Made by a program: the position numbers and the translations under genes | Shown here: in pieces, positions 51,789-62,554 of the stretch | Numbering within the stretch: position 1 is the first letter of the stretch | Layout of the letters: every line of letters begins with the position of its first letter | Origin: Lepidostoma basale | Lineage: Eukaryota; Arthropoda; Insecta; Trichoptera; Lepidostomatidae | Length of the DNA: 64,000 bases | Assembly: GCA_022606425.2 (NCBI GenBank) | Contig: JAHDVF020000744.1 | Coordinates: 248,001 to 312,000, forward strand | Direction: 5' to 3' | Notes under the pieces: generated by a model | Database searches by the model: none | The model's input: only the letters and a program-made list of their open reading frames with translations | What the model was told of the DNA's origin: nothing

Positions 51789-52629
51789 AATTTGAGAATC
51801 GCAAGTGATTAATCGAGTTTTGTAAGTCCACTATATTTTACCAAAATAAAACAATCACAGGGGATCTTGTTGTTTATACATACAAAAATAGTTTATATTC
51901 TTGCCCATAGAGCGTGATGGAAATGTTAATTGATTATAATTTATGATAAACAAATTCATGGACACACCTGCTTTGCGAATAATCAAACAGAATAACAAAA
52001 AATGCGGAATAGGAACAACGCAATTTAGAATTTAATCAAATTTTAGCGCTCCGATTTAAATGTGTTCCAAGAAACACTATTTTGAATTCGTTATATTTTC
52101 TGAAATTAAGCCCTATGGTTTCATCAAAGCTTTAAATCTAAACAATTTATAGAACAGTACGTTTTAATTAATTTACAAAATTACTTTTTATTTAATCTGC
52201 TAACAATCCTTGCTATTTTATTTTCAATTAAGGAAAATATACACAAGCTTTAAGATTTTGTGCGTTTTTATATTTGTTTCGTATTACTTGAATAGAGTGC
52301 CTCGTTTCGCTTTTCTAGGATTCTATCAAAAGTTTGTTGAAGACAATGTTGACGCTTTTGATTTATAACTATTCATCTCTTCTATTTTGACTGTCATTCT
52401 GGTAAAGGATTTCACTGATTACACAAAATCCAGGAATAAAGGATGCCTTACAGTTATATTTACAACACACCTTCTCTACCCTGTTTGAGTTGATGATGAA
52501 GATGTAAAATCTTCTAAAAATTTCGAGAAAAAAGAACTCTAGGTTTTATAATTTAATCCTTAATCGGGCTCTAGGAAACTGATTATGTTAAATAATTTTG
52601 TATTCGACGGATAAGTACAAAAACCATAA
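51789..52629. other. AT-rich spacer
   Basis: Nothing recognised. Confidence 0.5.
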
Positions 52630-52885
52630 TCATCATCATCAGCATATATCCGTCCACTCCTGGAAATAGACCTCCTTCATCTGCTTATACATCTATCGAT
52701 CTTGGATAACACGCATCAACGTTGTCCCTCCATCAAAGTTGCGGACGTCCTGGGTTTTGGGTCACAATTCTATGGCACTAGCAAAAGAGGCATTTTGTCC
52801 TTCTATCGTCAGAGTTGCAAACGACATGCCCTACCAATCTTCCGATAATTTCAGACACTCCTCTTCTGGCTCTAATAGTGTTTTT
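52630..52885 (-). mobile_element. RTE-like family I fragment with ATGATG tail
   Basis: Minus strand ends CAGGAGTGGACGGATATATG, then TGATGATGATTATGG, the usual RTE end pattern with a trinucleotide tail. Upstream blocks: ATTATCGGAAGATTGGTAGG (KIIGRLVGHVV-type), GACGATAGAAGGACAAAATG, ATGGAGGGACAACGTTGATG. Frames decayed. Confidence 0.65.
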
Positions 52886-53044
52886 TCTTCACCAACAAAA
52901 TTGTAAGTTTAGTGCCAATATTTTTTTATTTATTTATGTATTATAGTATTTTGAAATACTAATTCATAAAAAAATACAACAATAAAATGGTTGAATGACG
53001 AAAAAAAAAAGTTCATGGTTTTAATGTTTTCCACCCCATATAAC

Positions 53045-53200
53045 TTAATAAGACTTTGTACGGGGCTTTGACCTCTCGAAAGATACTCTTCCATACCTCC
53101 CTGTCTCGCGTTTATTCCAATCCTTAAAATTTACCTTTTTCGAGTCTTGAAGGATGTTGTCCATCCGTCTTTGTCTCCTGCCCCAATAGTCGACTGTAGC
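53045..53200 (-). mobile_element. Probable RTE-like C-terminal scrap
   Basis: Minus strand carries DYWGRRQRRMDNILQDSKKV and, with shifts, GRYGRVSFERSKPRTKSY, resembling the GRQRRRWMDNI...W...AK-R pattern near the end of RTE ORFs. No tail identified; low certainty. Confidence 0.45.
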
Positions 53201-53989
53201 TACGTACCTACTTAAGATATATTTAAAAAAAATCCACTGACTTAAAATAAGAACTTTAAAGTTATAACAAAAAAATAATAATAATTTGTTCAATAAATTT
53301 ATTTCATAAAATGTCTATTAATATTTACAAGTTGCAACACGTGAAATATTCACTGTAGTAAAGATTTTCTATCCTTTAAAAACATGGTTTATTGTGCGAT
53401 CGTAACCAGTAATTAGTTCTAAATTTTAAAGTAAACCTGTTTTGTGCACGCGTTAAAAAATTTACAATTGACAACACCAGATTCTTCGTCTCTTTTCTTC
53501 ACTACTGTTATACAATAATAATCAGACGAATTTTCAAAATAATCTAGAAACGTTTTCGGGCAAGCGCATCTTGTACATTTTGAATTACTTTCAGAGATAA
53601 TCGAAGTATTTCTCTCTTTTATTAAAAATTTTATCGTATTCTTTCTTGACACTTTGTATTTCCTGGATTCTGGATAACTTTAAGTATAATTCAAATAAAG
53701 AACTCGCTTGTAATTCGGCTTCCTTTTTACATATTGTAAATGTAACAAAATAACTACGAATCCCAGCAAATTTCCGTAACAAACTTACTACTTATCCGTC
53801 CTAAAAATCCTCTTTGAAAATACAAATGGTACAAATGATATACAAATCCCTTAACTTTTCATTTGATCCTTACAATTCAATACAAGCTTGAGATGAACTT
53901 TACATAAATATTGTACGGAAGGTATACTATGCCAAATTAGTTATAATAAAGAGATTTGTGTGTTTAATGCCGTGATAAAAAAACGCATT
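53201..53989. other. Spacer; two short ORFs not supported
   Basis: The minus-strand frames at 53419-53652 and 53591-53782 are Lys/Phe/Ser-rich. The first has four cysteines (SKCTRCACPKTFLDYF), but I see no full zinc-binding domain. Possibly chance, possibly a decayed gene fragment. Confidence 0.35.
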
Positions 53990-54480
53990 GAACCATCAAT
54001 GTTCATTTTAAAGTTGGGATGTAAAATTTATGTCAATGAAAACACTCGTTTTTTATAGAATTTAATATATTTTATGGAAATACCTTTTTTATGCCAATGA
54101 CGCACAAAACATTTCATTCATATTCATAGTAGAATCCGGAGTTTTACATTACCGTTTTTAAAATGAATTATTATATACATATAATGCTATATATTAAAAG
54201 AAACACAATCTGAAATACCTATGAATTCATAAAAATACCTCTATTTTAATTTTTATTATTGAAAAACTCCATATTGAATAATAAATACGAATGAAAACAT
54301 ATGTTTTCTAAAATTTTATTATATTTTATTTTTTAGGAATGACGTTTTGCCCTGAAAAAGTATTATTAAATGTGATGTGAAGCGTATTATTCCAATTAAG
54401 TATAATAAATATACTAAAAAACTGACCTTCTTATTCGTATTTAAAATTTCATAATCATATAACATTTAATATGAGTGAAA
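53990..54480. repeat. Repeat family K, two arms
   Basis: Words AATGAAAACACTCGTTTTTT, ATAGAATTTAATATATTTTA, TATGCCAATGACGC, and later ATACGAATGAAAACATATG, TTTTCTAAAATTTTATTATA, GAATGACGTTTTGCCCTG are K blocks on opposite orientations. Core motifs are too eroded to score. Confidence 0.5.
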
Positions 54481-54529
54481 GTAACTCGTTATTTTGTAAA
54501 CAAATATAATATAAAATCTAACTAACTAT

Positions 54530-54740
54530 AATTTTGGCCGAAACAATATGATACTTAAACTTAATTGACTGTTAAAATTTACAACGCTTTATGGAATAAT
54601 TTTTTTGCTACAGCTATTTCGCCAACCGTTTTGGCATCATTGGGTGTTACAATATTTTTTTTGGTATATGTGGAGAAATTTATAGTCGGCTAGCAAAACC
54701 GTTGTCGCGAAAAAAAATGGGATACCATACAGGGTTTTAT
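54530..54740 (-). repeat. Repeat family Q copy with hammerhead-like motif (54609-54643)
   Basis: Begins TTTGGCCGAAACAATATGAT. The minus-strand motif reads CCAAUGA, U, GCCAA-AACG-GUUGGC, GAAA, UAGCUG, U. Stem II and GAAA are intact; U4 and G5 of the core are changed. The right half (GTCGGCTAGCAAAACCGTTG) is a partial inverted partner. Confidence 0.55.
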
Positions 54741-56070
54741 ATATTAACAGTAAATAAATTGAATTGTATCACTTATTTAAAAATTTAAAAAAAAAAAATA
54801 TGTTGACTTTCACATTCGTCTTAATTAAACACTTTACGAAAATTGATTCACTTAAACACATTATCACGAGATAATAATTATCACGGAGTTAGTTTAGATT
54901 CCATACTCATCCGTCTAAGAAAGGTTTACTGCTGACTGGGTTGTACATCATTCTAGATAAGGGAGCAGGACTTGTGATATTAGGAAGGGCTGTTCTCGTA
55001 TTATCTGAAAGGCTTTAATTACCAACCGGCGAAGCCTCCTCCCCTGTTTCCGCTTCCGGCAATATAGCCGGAAGTAGGGGTTATTAAGAAAATACTACAC
55101 TGAAGATTGATACTCGACGAAATGCAACCCGTCAATCAATGAAATAAGATAACATAAATCATATTACATGAAATAATTATCAGATAAACTTATGGCGGAA
55201 AATTGAGACACGAAATTCACAAACACTGGGGGATTTTATTGTTACGATTTTTGAAAAACACTGTTTTAATACAGTGTTTATTGTCAGTTTCGCGTCTTAA
55301 AAAAATACTTTATCAATATTTTTAACACAGACCGAAATTTTATGCATAATATGTCAAATTTAAATTGACCAGCTTTGTTTTACTACTCAGGTGTAGAGAT
55401 CAACAAACTGACAATTGAAGGTACTTTCAAATAAAGTACTTTTAAGTTTGTGGTGTGACATTCTAGAATTAAATATTATAAAACACTCAAATATGTAGTT
55501 TTTTTTGACACTTCATTAAAATGGGTGATAAAATTAATTATTAAGGCTTTTATTTTCTATATACTCACTGAAAGATTAAGTCTGAAATTATTCCCGAAAC
55601 AACTGTCTAAGTGCTAACCTTAAGACCCGGATATTTGACACACAAGAAATTCAATTCAATTAACCCGTTTTATTCTCCATTTACAGTAAAAAAAAATTAA
55701 AAAAGTTTCTACAAAGGGTATTTTAGTAGTCATTTACCCATTGAAATATAATGCCGTACTAGGACAATTTAAAAATGCAAGTGTTAACCCGAAATTCCTC
55801 TTTGATCCCGAATCACAAAATATTTAATCATACAATATACTCTATTTTGATTATTAATTTATTATATTTCTTTATTATCAATAATACTGATTTCACCATA
55901 GGTAGTTGAAATCGGTACGTCATTTTAAATTTATAAAAAGTGATACTTGTGTTTCAGCATTATAAAGTAAGCATTTTTAAGTCTTTGTTTTTAAATAGAA
56001 TTTAAATGTGGTTTTGTGAAACTTGTTCAACATAATGATATAAATTTTCCATCGAACTCGTTATCCACGT
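54741..56070. other. Long AT-rich stretch
   Basis: A GC-richer patch near 55020-55080 (CTCCTCCCCTGTTTCCGC, GGCAATATAGCCGGAAG) may be single-copy. No ORF or repeat edge called. Confidence 0.45.
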
Positions 56071-56358
56071 ATGTACTTGCTACTGCCAGAAAATGTTAAC
56101 TCAGAAAATGAAATCGACATTAGTGAAGACCTCTACGTCCGAGGGTGGTTGGGCTTTTATTATTTTAGTCGCAAAAGGGGTTTGGAAGTAGGCTGTTTAT
56201 TTTCCGGCGATTATAAAGCGATTTCGTCTCTCGCTAATCGGCTTTCGGCGGAGGCTTTGACGGACATAATTTATTATTTTAAAAAGGGTGTACAGAACCG
56301 GCCCGTTGTATTATTTTATTATTTAGTCAACAAATTGAGAAAGTTGTCCCCCAAATAA
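56071..56358 (+). CDS. Unrecognised 95-codon ORF, uncertain
   Basis: An ATG-to-TAA frame of 95 codons with more balanced composition than its surroundings. It has an acidic N-terminal third (ENVNSENEIDISEDLYVRGW), a hydrophobic middle (LGFYYFSRKRGLEVGCLFSG) and a C-terminal helix-like part (LSAEALTDIIYYFKKG). No signal peptide, transmembrane helix or domain I know. It does not belong to the RTE families. It could be a host exon, a domesticated fragment or chance in single-copy DNA. I give no function. Confidence 0.2.
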   Translation: MYLLLPENVNSENEIDISEDLYVRGWLGFYYFSRKRGLEVGCLFSGDYKAISSLANRLSAEALTDIIYYFKKGVQNRPVVLFYYLVNKLRKLSPK

Positions 56359-56869
56359 ATCGCACTGGCTTTATCGAATTAAAGTTTGTGACGAAAATTG
56401 AGACACGAAATTCACGAATGGGAATTGTCGCCGAAACTTTTTAGCACCGAAACGTTCTCACACTAATGTTACGCTGTTTTGTTTTTTGTTTATTAAACGA
56501 CTCTTTGAAAGCTTATGTTTAACAATATTTATTATTTCTTTCATACTTCCTAATATTTAGGTATTGATGTTGCCGTTCAGATAATTACAGTTAATTAAAA
56601 TTGAAATATTCCCCCGGATACAGACGTCCTCGCGCACGGACTACTGACTACATTGTAATGCATACAGCAGTATACCTTAACAACGTGAAGGAGCAAATTG
56701 GCGATCTTAAGCGCGGGATTGACATTTCTACAAGTTTTAATGAATTTTATAACTTTTTTTAAATTGGAAAAACACTAATTAAATTCATTAAAACTCTTAT
56801 TTTGGATTTCCACGGTGTTAAATCGGCATTTGAATAAATAAAAAACACATTTTATAATGTCTCTTATTT
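56359..56869. other. Spacer
   Basis: GC-richer block 56610-56720 (CCCCCGGATACAGACGTCC) without ORF. Possibly single-copy. Confidence 0.4.
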
Positions 56870-56985
56870 TCACAGTTTAGTATAGTTTCTTACGTGTGTC
56901 TTCTAGAAGTTATATTTTACTTTACCGGAATGACATGTTTTGACAAACTAAAACGTTGTCATTATTAATAATTATTTATGAATAA
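56870..56985 (-). repeat. Repeat family K fragment
   Basis: Minus strand: TTTGTCAAAACATGTCATTC, CGGTAAAGTAAAATATAAC, TTCTAGAAGACACACG. The GACATG/AAAAC pair and the TTCTAGAAG block are K signatures. Upstream core strand not recognisable. Confidence 0.45.
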
Positions 56986-57059
56986 AATTCTTTATAACAT
57001 TATATGCACATCATCAATCATCTTTAATAACTTCTTAGTTTCTATAAATACCACAAATA

Positions 57060-57605
57060 ACTAACTAACTAACTAACTAACCATCTCGCCGTCTCTCCGA
57101 AAGGGTAGGCAGAAAGAATGGACTGCCACACTTTTCTTTCCTGACATATTTCTCTCGCTTCCTCAACATTCATACATCAACTCATGCACGCGCGTCGATT
57201 TCTCTGACTCCTCACATGGCCGACATTCAATATTTAATTTATTTGATCGTGCCACGTTTCCCTCGGTCTTCCTCTATTTCTGGTTCCATTTACATCGTTA
57301 ACATATAATTTTTTTACCATTCTTTCTTCATTCATTCTTTCCATATGTCCAAGCCATCTTAATGATCCTTTCATTATTTTGTTCATAACACCATCATTCG
57401 CACCGCATTCACTTCTTATATTTTCATTCGACACTCTATCATACACATAGTGTCCACACATTCGTCTAAGAGATCTCATTTCTACTGCATTTATTCTACT
57501 TTCATCCTTCTTTTGCCAGTTCCATGATTCGCTCCCATACATAAGGGTCGGTAGAAGAACACCATTGTGCACTGCCATTCTAGCTCTTTTGGATAGGTTT
57601 TTGTT
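57060..57605 (-). mobile_element. RTE-like family A copy
   Basis: Minus strand: MAVHNGVLLPTLMYGSESWN, WQKKDESRINAVEMRSLRRM, CGHYVYDRVSNENIRSECGA, RWLGHMERMNEERMVKKLYV, GRPRETWHDQIN, then a stop (TAA at 57234) and further homology to SAYPFGETA with a (TTAG)n tail at 57060-57080. 5' junction near 57605 after KNLSKRARMA. One nonsense, one short deletion in the RACMTRC block. Confidence 0.85.
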
Positions 57606-57634
57606 TATTAAATTGTACGTTTATTAAACTACGA

Positions 57635-57715
57635 CTGGGCTGTAAATGTAGCCTAGCGCAGTTCTAGACATTTTTTTACTGCAAATGAATCCAGCCGCTC
57701 AGTGGGGGTTAAAGG
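57635..57715 (+). repeat. Dispersed repeat T, copy 2
   Basis: TGGGCTGTAAATGTAGCC, TTTTTTTACTGCAAATGA, CAGTGGGGGTTAA match 13335-13420. It lies just upstream, in retrotransposon orientation, of the family A copy's 5' end. Confidence 0.55.
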
Positions 57716-58074
57716 AAGCGATATGTCGGTCACCTGAAGCCACTCATTCAATTGCCTCGTGTTTGGTATTTTGGTCGAGGTATTTAACTGGTAGCGGGGC
57801 GAGCGTTCCACCGGCGAGACAGCAACCCCGCGAGCGGCAATGATTTACTCACTAAGCTGCTGTAATTAAGGGCGCCGTCTTGTAAGAAATAACCGACTGC
57901 AGTAAAATAATGATTTGCCGACTCTCCGTTTTGGCTCCTTTTGAGCTCTACTGCAATTTTGCGAAAGAAGAAAGCGAGGCAGTTCAAATACAGGTTTGAG
58001 AAAAGTTAAAGAAATAAAACCTTGGTTTACAATTGGCCATAGCCAGAAATGTTATTATATTATATTATAACGCG
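57716..58074. other. Single-copy-looking DNA
   Basis: 57780-57990 is GC-richer (GGCGAGCGTTCCACCGGCG). The minus-strand frame of 67 codons across it starts MNCLAFFFRKIAVELKR but ends without support, so it is not called. Confidence 0.35.
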
Positions 58075-58440
58075 TTTTTTAACCACTTTAAATCCATTTC
58101 TTTGCCGTCTTCCCGAAGGGGTAGGTAGAAAGAATGGACTGGTATACTTTAACCGATTCGGAACTCCAACCTTCTCTTTTCGCCCCGCGGAAGACGCGGT
58201 GTGGTAGGTTGCGAACCTCATCACCGCCAAAAGCCATCTACCATACGCGTTTCGATCGTCCATCGTCCACAAAATAAATCTTAAACAAATAATATAAAAT
58301 ACAATGATATAAAATAAAATAACATAACACGTAATGTTATTTTTTATGGTGCACATGTCAGCTGGACGTTCCGGACTTTTGTGTTAATTTAATTTATATC
58401 CCACGCATCCACCGTTCTTTTAATTGAATAAAATAACGCA
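58075..58440 (-). mobile_element. SINE-like family V, near full length
   Basis: Minus strand runs from head (GAACGGTGGATGCGTGGG, TTAACACAAAAGTCCGGAAC) through TTTATATCATTGTATTTTA, TGGACGATGGACGATCGAAA, GGTTCGCAACCTACCACACC, GCGGGGCGAAAAGAGAAG, to GTCCATTCTTTCTACCTACC and CGGGAAGACGGCAAAG. It ends before the TTAG tail, which has decayed. Together with 45410 it defines the family at about 330-360 bp. Confidence 0.65.
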
Positions 58441-58739
58441 TTTATAATAATCCAACTCCAGCAAGAACTTCAAAATGTTATCAAAGAAATTATTCAAATC
58501 AACATTGGAACAAATGCACCTAAAGCTTTGAAAGAAATCACGAAAATTAATGTTAACAGCTGCTGTCAAAACTTTCCACATAAACGAAAAACTTATATAA
58601 TTTTTACACCGAAACAGCACAACGTATTAAGCTTCATAACTAAAAATTATAGAAGTGCGGCAACAAAAAAATGCCCAGTAGAATTCACACACAAACCTTT
58701 AAATTAAATGTTGTCTACTTGTTAACAATGTTTTAAAAT
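58441..58739. other. AT-rich spacer
   Basis: Nothing recognised. Confidence 0.5.
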
Positions 58740-58910
58740 GTCAATTTCACATTACATAATTAATATGAAAGAAAACGACTGCTTTCTAGAAGTTTCATTA
58801 TATTTTATGAGAATGGCATTATTTGCCTTTCTAAAACATTGTTGAATAAAGTATAATTCAACTTATAGAAAACATACGTTTTTACAAAAAGATTCATTTC
58901 TCATTTTATT
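58740..58910 (-). repeat. Repeat family K copy
   Basis: Minus strand: TTCAACAATGTTTTAGAAAG, GCAAATAATGCCATTCTC, ATAAAATATAATGAAACTTC, TAGAAAGCAGTCG. Core is eroded (AAAU for GAAA). K arm blocks are clear. Confidence 0.5.
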
Positions 58911-58974
58911 TTTTTATACACTTTGTTTATACAACACTTACATGTAAGTGTTGTATAAACAAAGTGAATAAAAA
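58911..58974. repeat. Perfect 48-bp palindrome of repeat family L
   Basis: 58919-58966 reads identically on both strands without a spacer (outer CACTTTG, centre TTACATGTAA); with one mismatch it extends to 58911-58974. Each half is the block found downstream of the hammerhead-like motifs at 7176 and 10490 (TAAGTGTTGTATA, ACAAAGT). It is therefore two L copies fused head to head at a CATG. Confidence 0.75.
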
Positions 58975-59189
58975 AAGAAAAAGAAAAATATAGCACTTAC
59001 AACACAAAGTATGGTGAATATAGAAGAAATAAGTAGATTACTTAATTTTTTTATTTTTTCAAGAAAAAACATATTATTTTGCTAGATAGTTCATTTGTAT
59101 TCCATGAACTTCATCTTTAGAGCACATTAAATAATAAATACATTATTAAATTGATTAAAAATAATTAAACATTTGATTATATTCAACCT

Positions 59190-59245
59190 ATTATTCGAGT
59201 TCCGACCAGTTTTTGTAGTTTGATGTCTTCTTCTGTCATCATATC
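59190..59245 (-). ncRNA. Possible hammerhead-like motif, weak
   Basis: Minus strand reads CAGAAGA, A, GACAUCAAACUAC, AAAA, CUGG, UC, GGAAC. Layout fits, but GAAA, stem II and the palindrome are all imperfect. Low confidence. Confidence 0.25.
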
Positions 59246-59709
59246 GTTTTTTTTTAATTTGAAAGGTCTCCCCTAAATTCATCAGTATGATAAATGTTAT
59301 CATGATGTATACTCCAAGTTTCTAAATCTATATTACGTGTCATATTCGCTCAGAAACGTAAAAAAGTTTACGAAGTAATGAGGCACATCCTGCAGTTTTC
59401 TTTAATATTTTTTATGATCTGTACTAAAGGTTTTACGCCCTGCACTTCTTAAGTAATACTCATGCTCATACTTGAGATACGACTTTTATGTGCACTTTTG
59501 ACAACGTAAAACTCTCCGAGCAACGTAAAATACCCATTAACATTGATGCTAGGTACATGCCACGTGCAATGATTTATGAAAAACGGACGTTCTTGATAAC
59601 GTTCTTGATAACATTTTATAATTAAACATTTATATATAACTAAACTGCATATTTTAAACAAAAAAATATATTTATTCCTAAATAATTTTTTTATTTGTTT
59701 TTAGAGTAA
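59246..59709. other. AT-rich spacer
   Basis: Nothing recognised. Confidence 0.5.
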
Positions 59710-60165
59710 CTAACTTACTAACTAAGTAACCATCACGCCGTCTCCCCGAAAGGATAAACAGAAAGAATGAACTGCCACACTTTTCTTTCCTGGCATTTTT
59801 CTCTCACTTCCTCAACATTCATCGTGTCATGCACGCGCGTCGATTTCTCTTATGTGGTCGACATTCCTTATGTGGTCGACATTCAATATTTGATTTATTT
59901 GACCGCGCCACTTTTTCCACGGTCTTCCACTATTGCTAGTTCCATTTACATCATTAACATATTATTTTTTTACCATTCTTTCTTCATTCATTATTTCCAT
60001 ATGTCCGAACCATATTAATGATCCTTTCATTATTTTGTTCATAACACCATCATTCGCACCGCATTCACTTCTTATATTTTAATTCGACACTCTATCATAC
60101 ACAGAGTATCCACGCATTCGTCTAAGAGATCTCTTTCTACTGCATTTATTCTACTTTCTTTCTTT
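59710..60165 (-). mobile_element. RTE-like family A copy with internal tandem duplication
   Basis: Minus strand from AGTAGAAAGAGATCTCTTAG through RRMRGYSVYDRVS-type sequence, ATAAGAAGTGAATGCGGTGC, ATGATCCTTTCATTATT-complement, to SAYPFGETA-like CTTTCGGGGAGACGGC and a TTAG tail at 59708-59730. TATGTGGTCGACATTC occurs twice in tandem at 59850-59887, and codons around RACMTRC are missing. Confidence 0.78.
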
Positions 60166-60371
60166 CATTTTACTACAAATGCTTAATTGTTTTTTGGGAA
60201 AAAGCATCACCACAAATTTTGTATTTTTTTAGTGAAGTATATGCTAGAATATAAATTATCAATACACGCAGTATTCCCAATAGAGAGAAAAAAATATTCA
60301 GCTTTTTAAATTATTTCTTAATTGTTTTGTATGCAATGTGCCAACCGATGCATTCTTTTAATTTAAACACG

Positions 60372-60530
60372 TTGGTCATGTCAGAAGCCGGAAGAATCGA
60401 CGTGCGTGTATGACTCGCTGTATGAATGTGGAGGAATCTAGAGAGGTATGTCAGGATAGAGTAGTCTGGCGGTCTATTCTCTCTGCCTACCCCTGCGGGG
60501 AAATGGCGTGATGGTTTGTTGTTGTTGTTT
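60372..60530 (+). mobile_element. RTE-like family B 3' end
   Basis: Starts GTTGGTCATGTCAGAAGCCG, then RKNRRACMTRCMNVEESREV, CQDRVVWRSILSAYPCGEMA and stop, followed by TTTGTTGTTGTTG. The frame is intact over 50 codons. TTTAAA on both sides may be a 6-bp TSD. Confidence 0.82.
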
Positions 60531-61089
60531 AAAAAAAGGTTTGGTGAAATGCGTATTCTTACACGAATGATTCATTATATATGAAATATTTCTTATTATT
60601 TTTTTATATGTCAACAGGAACTTACTTAACAAGAAAAAAACTGCATTCATTAAATAAAACGCATTATTGTAATTTGCTTCTTGAGTTTTTCCAAACAATA
60701 ATAAAATTCTTTGTGTGACATCAAGCATTGAATAAACTGCATTAAAAAACATCATCTTGAAAATCGTCTGCAGTATTCCGAAAGGAACTTTGTAAAACTA
60801 AAAAAAATAAAATAAAAACCATTTCTAAGTGGCAACATCTTGGAATTCGAAACAAGAAATACTTCTTGCAATACTTCTTGTCCGTGCTGTATCATAATTA
60901 CTTTGCAAATATCGTGAGCTCTTCTTTAACAAAAATTTCTTGGGAAATGTTCATAAAAACCTTGTTAACTCTTTGCAAACAATTTCAATAGGAACACGTT
61001 TACCTCTCTATTAGACCGAATTTTAAATTTCGAATACAATTTCTTGAGTAAAAATAATAAATTGGTATGGTTTGAGTATTAATGAAATA
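60531..61089. other. AT-rich spacer
   Basis: Nothing supported. Confidence 0.5.
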
Positions 61090-61350
61090 ATTGGATGGTC
61101 ACTAAGGTAGTTTGGACACGTGGAGAGAATGCATGAAGATATTGTATGTAGACCGAGGAATACGTGGTACGATAAAATCAATCAAATATTAAATGTCAGC
61201 CACTTGAAAAGTCGGAGAAGTGGACGTGGGTGCATGACACTGTATATGAATTTTGAGGAAATGAGAGAAAAATATCAGAAAAGAACAGTGTGGCAGTCCA
61301 TTAATTCTGTCAAATCTTTCGGGTAGATGGCAAAATGATTAGTGAGTTTT
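61090..61350 (+). mobile_element. RTE-like family A diverged fragment
   Basis: SLRXFGHVERMHEDIVCRPR, NTWYDKINQILNVSHLKSRR, SGRGCMTLYMNFEEMREKYQ, KRTVWQSINSVKSFG, stop at 61326, then GATTAGTGAG in place of TTAG repeats. A deletion fuses MHED to CRPRNTW (about 20 codons lost), but the frame stays open for 68 codons. Old copy. Confidence 0.75.
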
Positions 61351-62554
61351 AGTATTATTTGTGCCAATGCAGAATAAATAACATGCAAAATTATTTATTT
61401 TACTACATACAATATAATTTATCAGAAGCGAAAAAATATCGTCTAATAGCTGGAATATTTTTATAATATGCTTTGTAGTTTTATTTCATTAATTTTAAGC
61501 GTTTCGATGACGTTTGTAGTTTTGAGTTTATATAAATATTTCAAAAAGAAAAATATATAATATATATTTATATTATTTTATCTGATTATCTATTTAATAA
61601 ATGCACCGTTTTGTAAAAAAAATTACTTTTTTACTCTAAGGGATAATGGAAAATGTTTTTAAAATTTTGTAAAGAATATAATATAAACATTTCATATTTC
61701 ATAGCCTTCTTTTTATTCGTCGTTTAATAATTCTGACGATCTGTTACGGAGAATTTATTTCTCCAGTGATGAAGAGGTCCAACTGTTTCTCCATCTCTTC
61801 CATATGTCCACTATCAATTCTGGCTTTATAGTCTATCCATGGTAATTTTTTTGTATATAAATACTGCTCCGTAACGTGACTTAAACTCGTAACTCTCATA
61901 ATTGTATACAAATCTTACATTTCAATTCGAACGCAATTATAAGTCGATTCAACCAAATTTTCTTAAATACTTATACGTTTTGAATATTAAATTATACTCT
62001 TTTTTTGCTCCATATATAAAATAGGAATGAAATACATAAAATGTGTAATAACAATGTATTTTTTTTTTCTTTTCAGGTAAGTACTGAGACCTCATCTGTT
62101 ATTTCTGAATAGAAATTAAAAATTCAAGAACTAATTCTTCATAGCTCTAACATTGCATTCTGGTAAGTGTTTATTCTTTAAATATGAATTATAATATTAA
62201 ATAATAGAAAAATCACGTAATCCAGCAATATTTTCTGGATAGCTGGAACAAAATGAAATATTATGAGCGTTTTACTGCTGTCTTTATATAAGTATATGAG
62301 TACGCATAAAATGTATACTTACTTTCAAGGTACAATGCTCCCTTAAAGTCGTTCGTCTTCTTAACGAGGTTGTGTCGAAAATTGATGTGTTTTCTTGATA
62401 TACATTCACGAACTTCTCTTGTGGAACAATTTGCCTGCACAGTTTGATTTTTTCCTCAATATATTTGTTAGAGCAATACGTCATTAAAGGGAGTTACGGA
62501 TATCATTAAAATTTAAACATCGATGCCTATCAACAATAATTATTCAATTTAATC
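61351..62554. other. AT-rich spacer with one coding-like patch
   Basis: Minus strand about 61750-61850 reads LPWIDYKARIDSGHMEEMEK, QLDLFITGEINSP, stop: 33 codons that look more protein-like than the surroundings but match nothing I know. A CAG/GTAAGT word near 62076 follows a T-rich tract, but no frame is open after it. Confidence 0.35.

Noticed and set aside
53419..53782. Cysteine-rich small proteins on the minus strand
   Set aside because: Four cysteines do not form a domain I know. No start context, and composition is like the spacer.
62060..62170. Small exon between TTTTCAG and GTAAGT
   Set aside because: All three frames contain stops and no neighbouring exon is visible. Probably chance in T-rich DNA.
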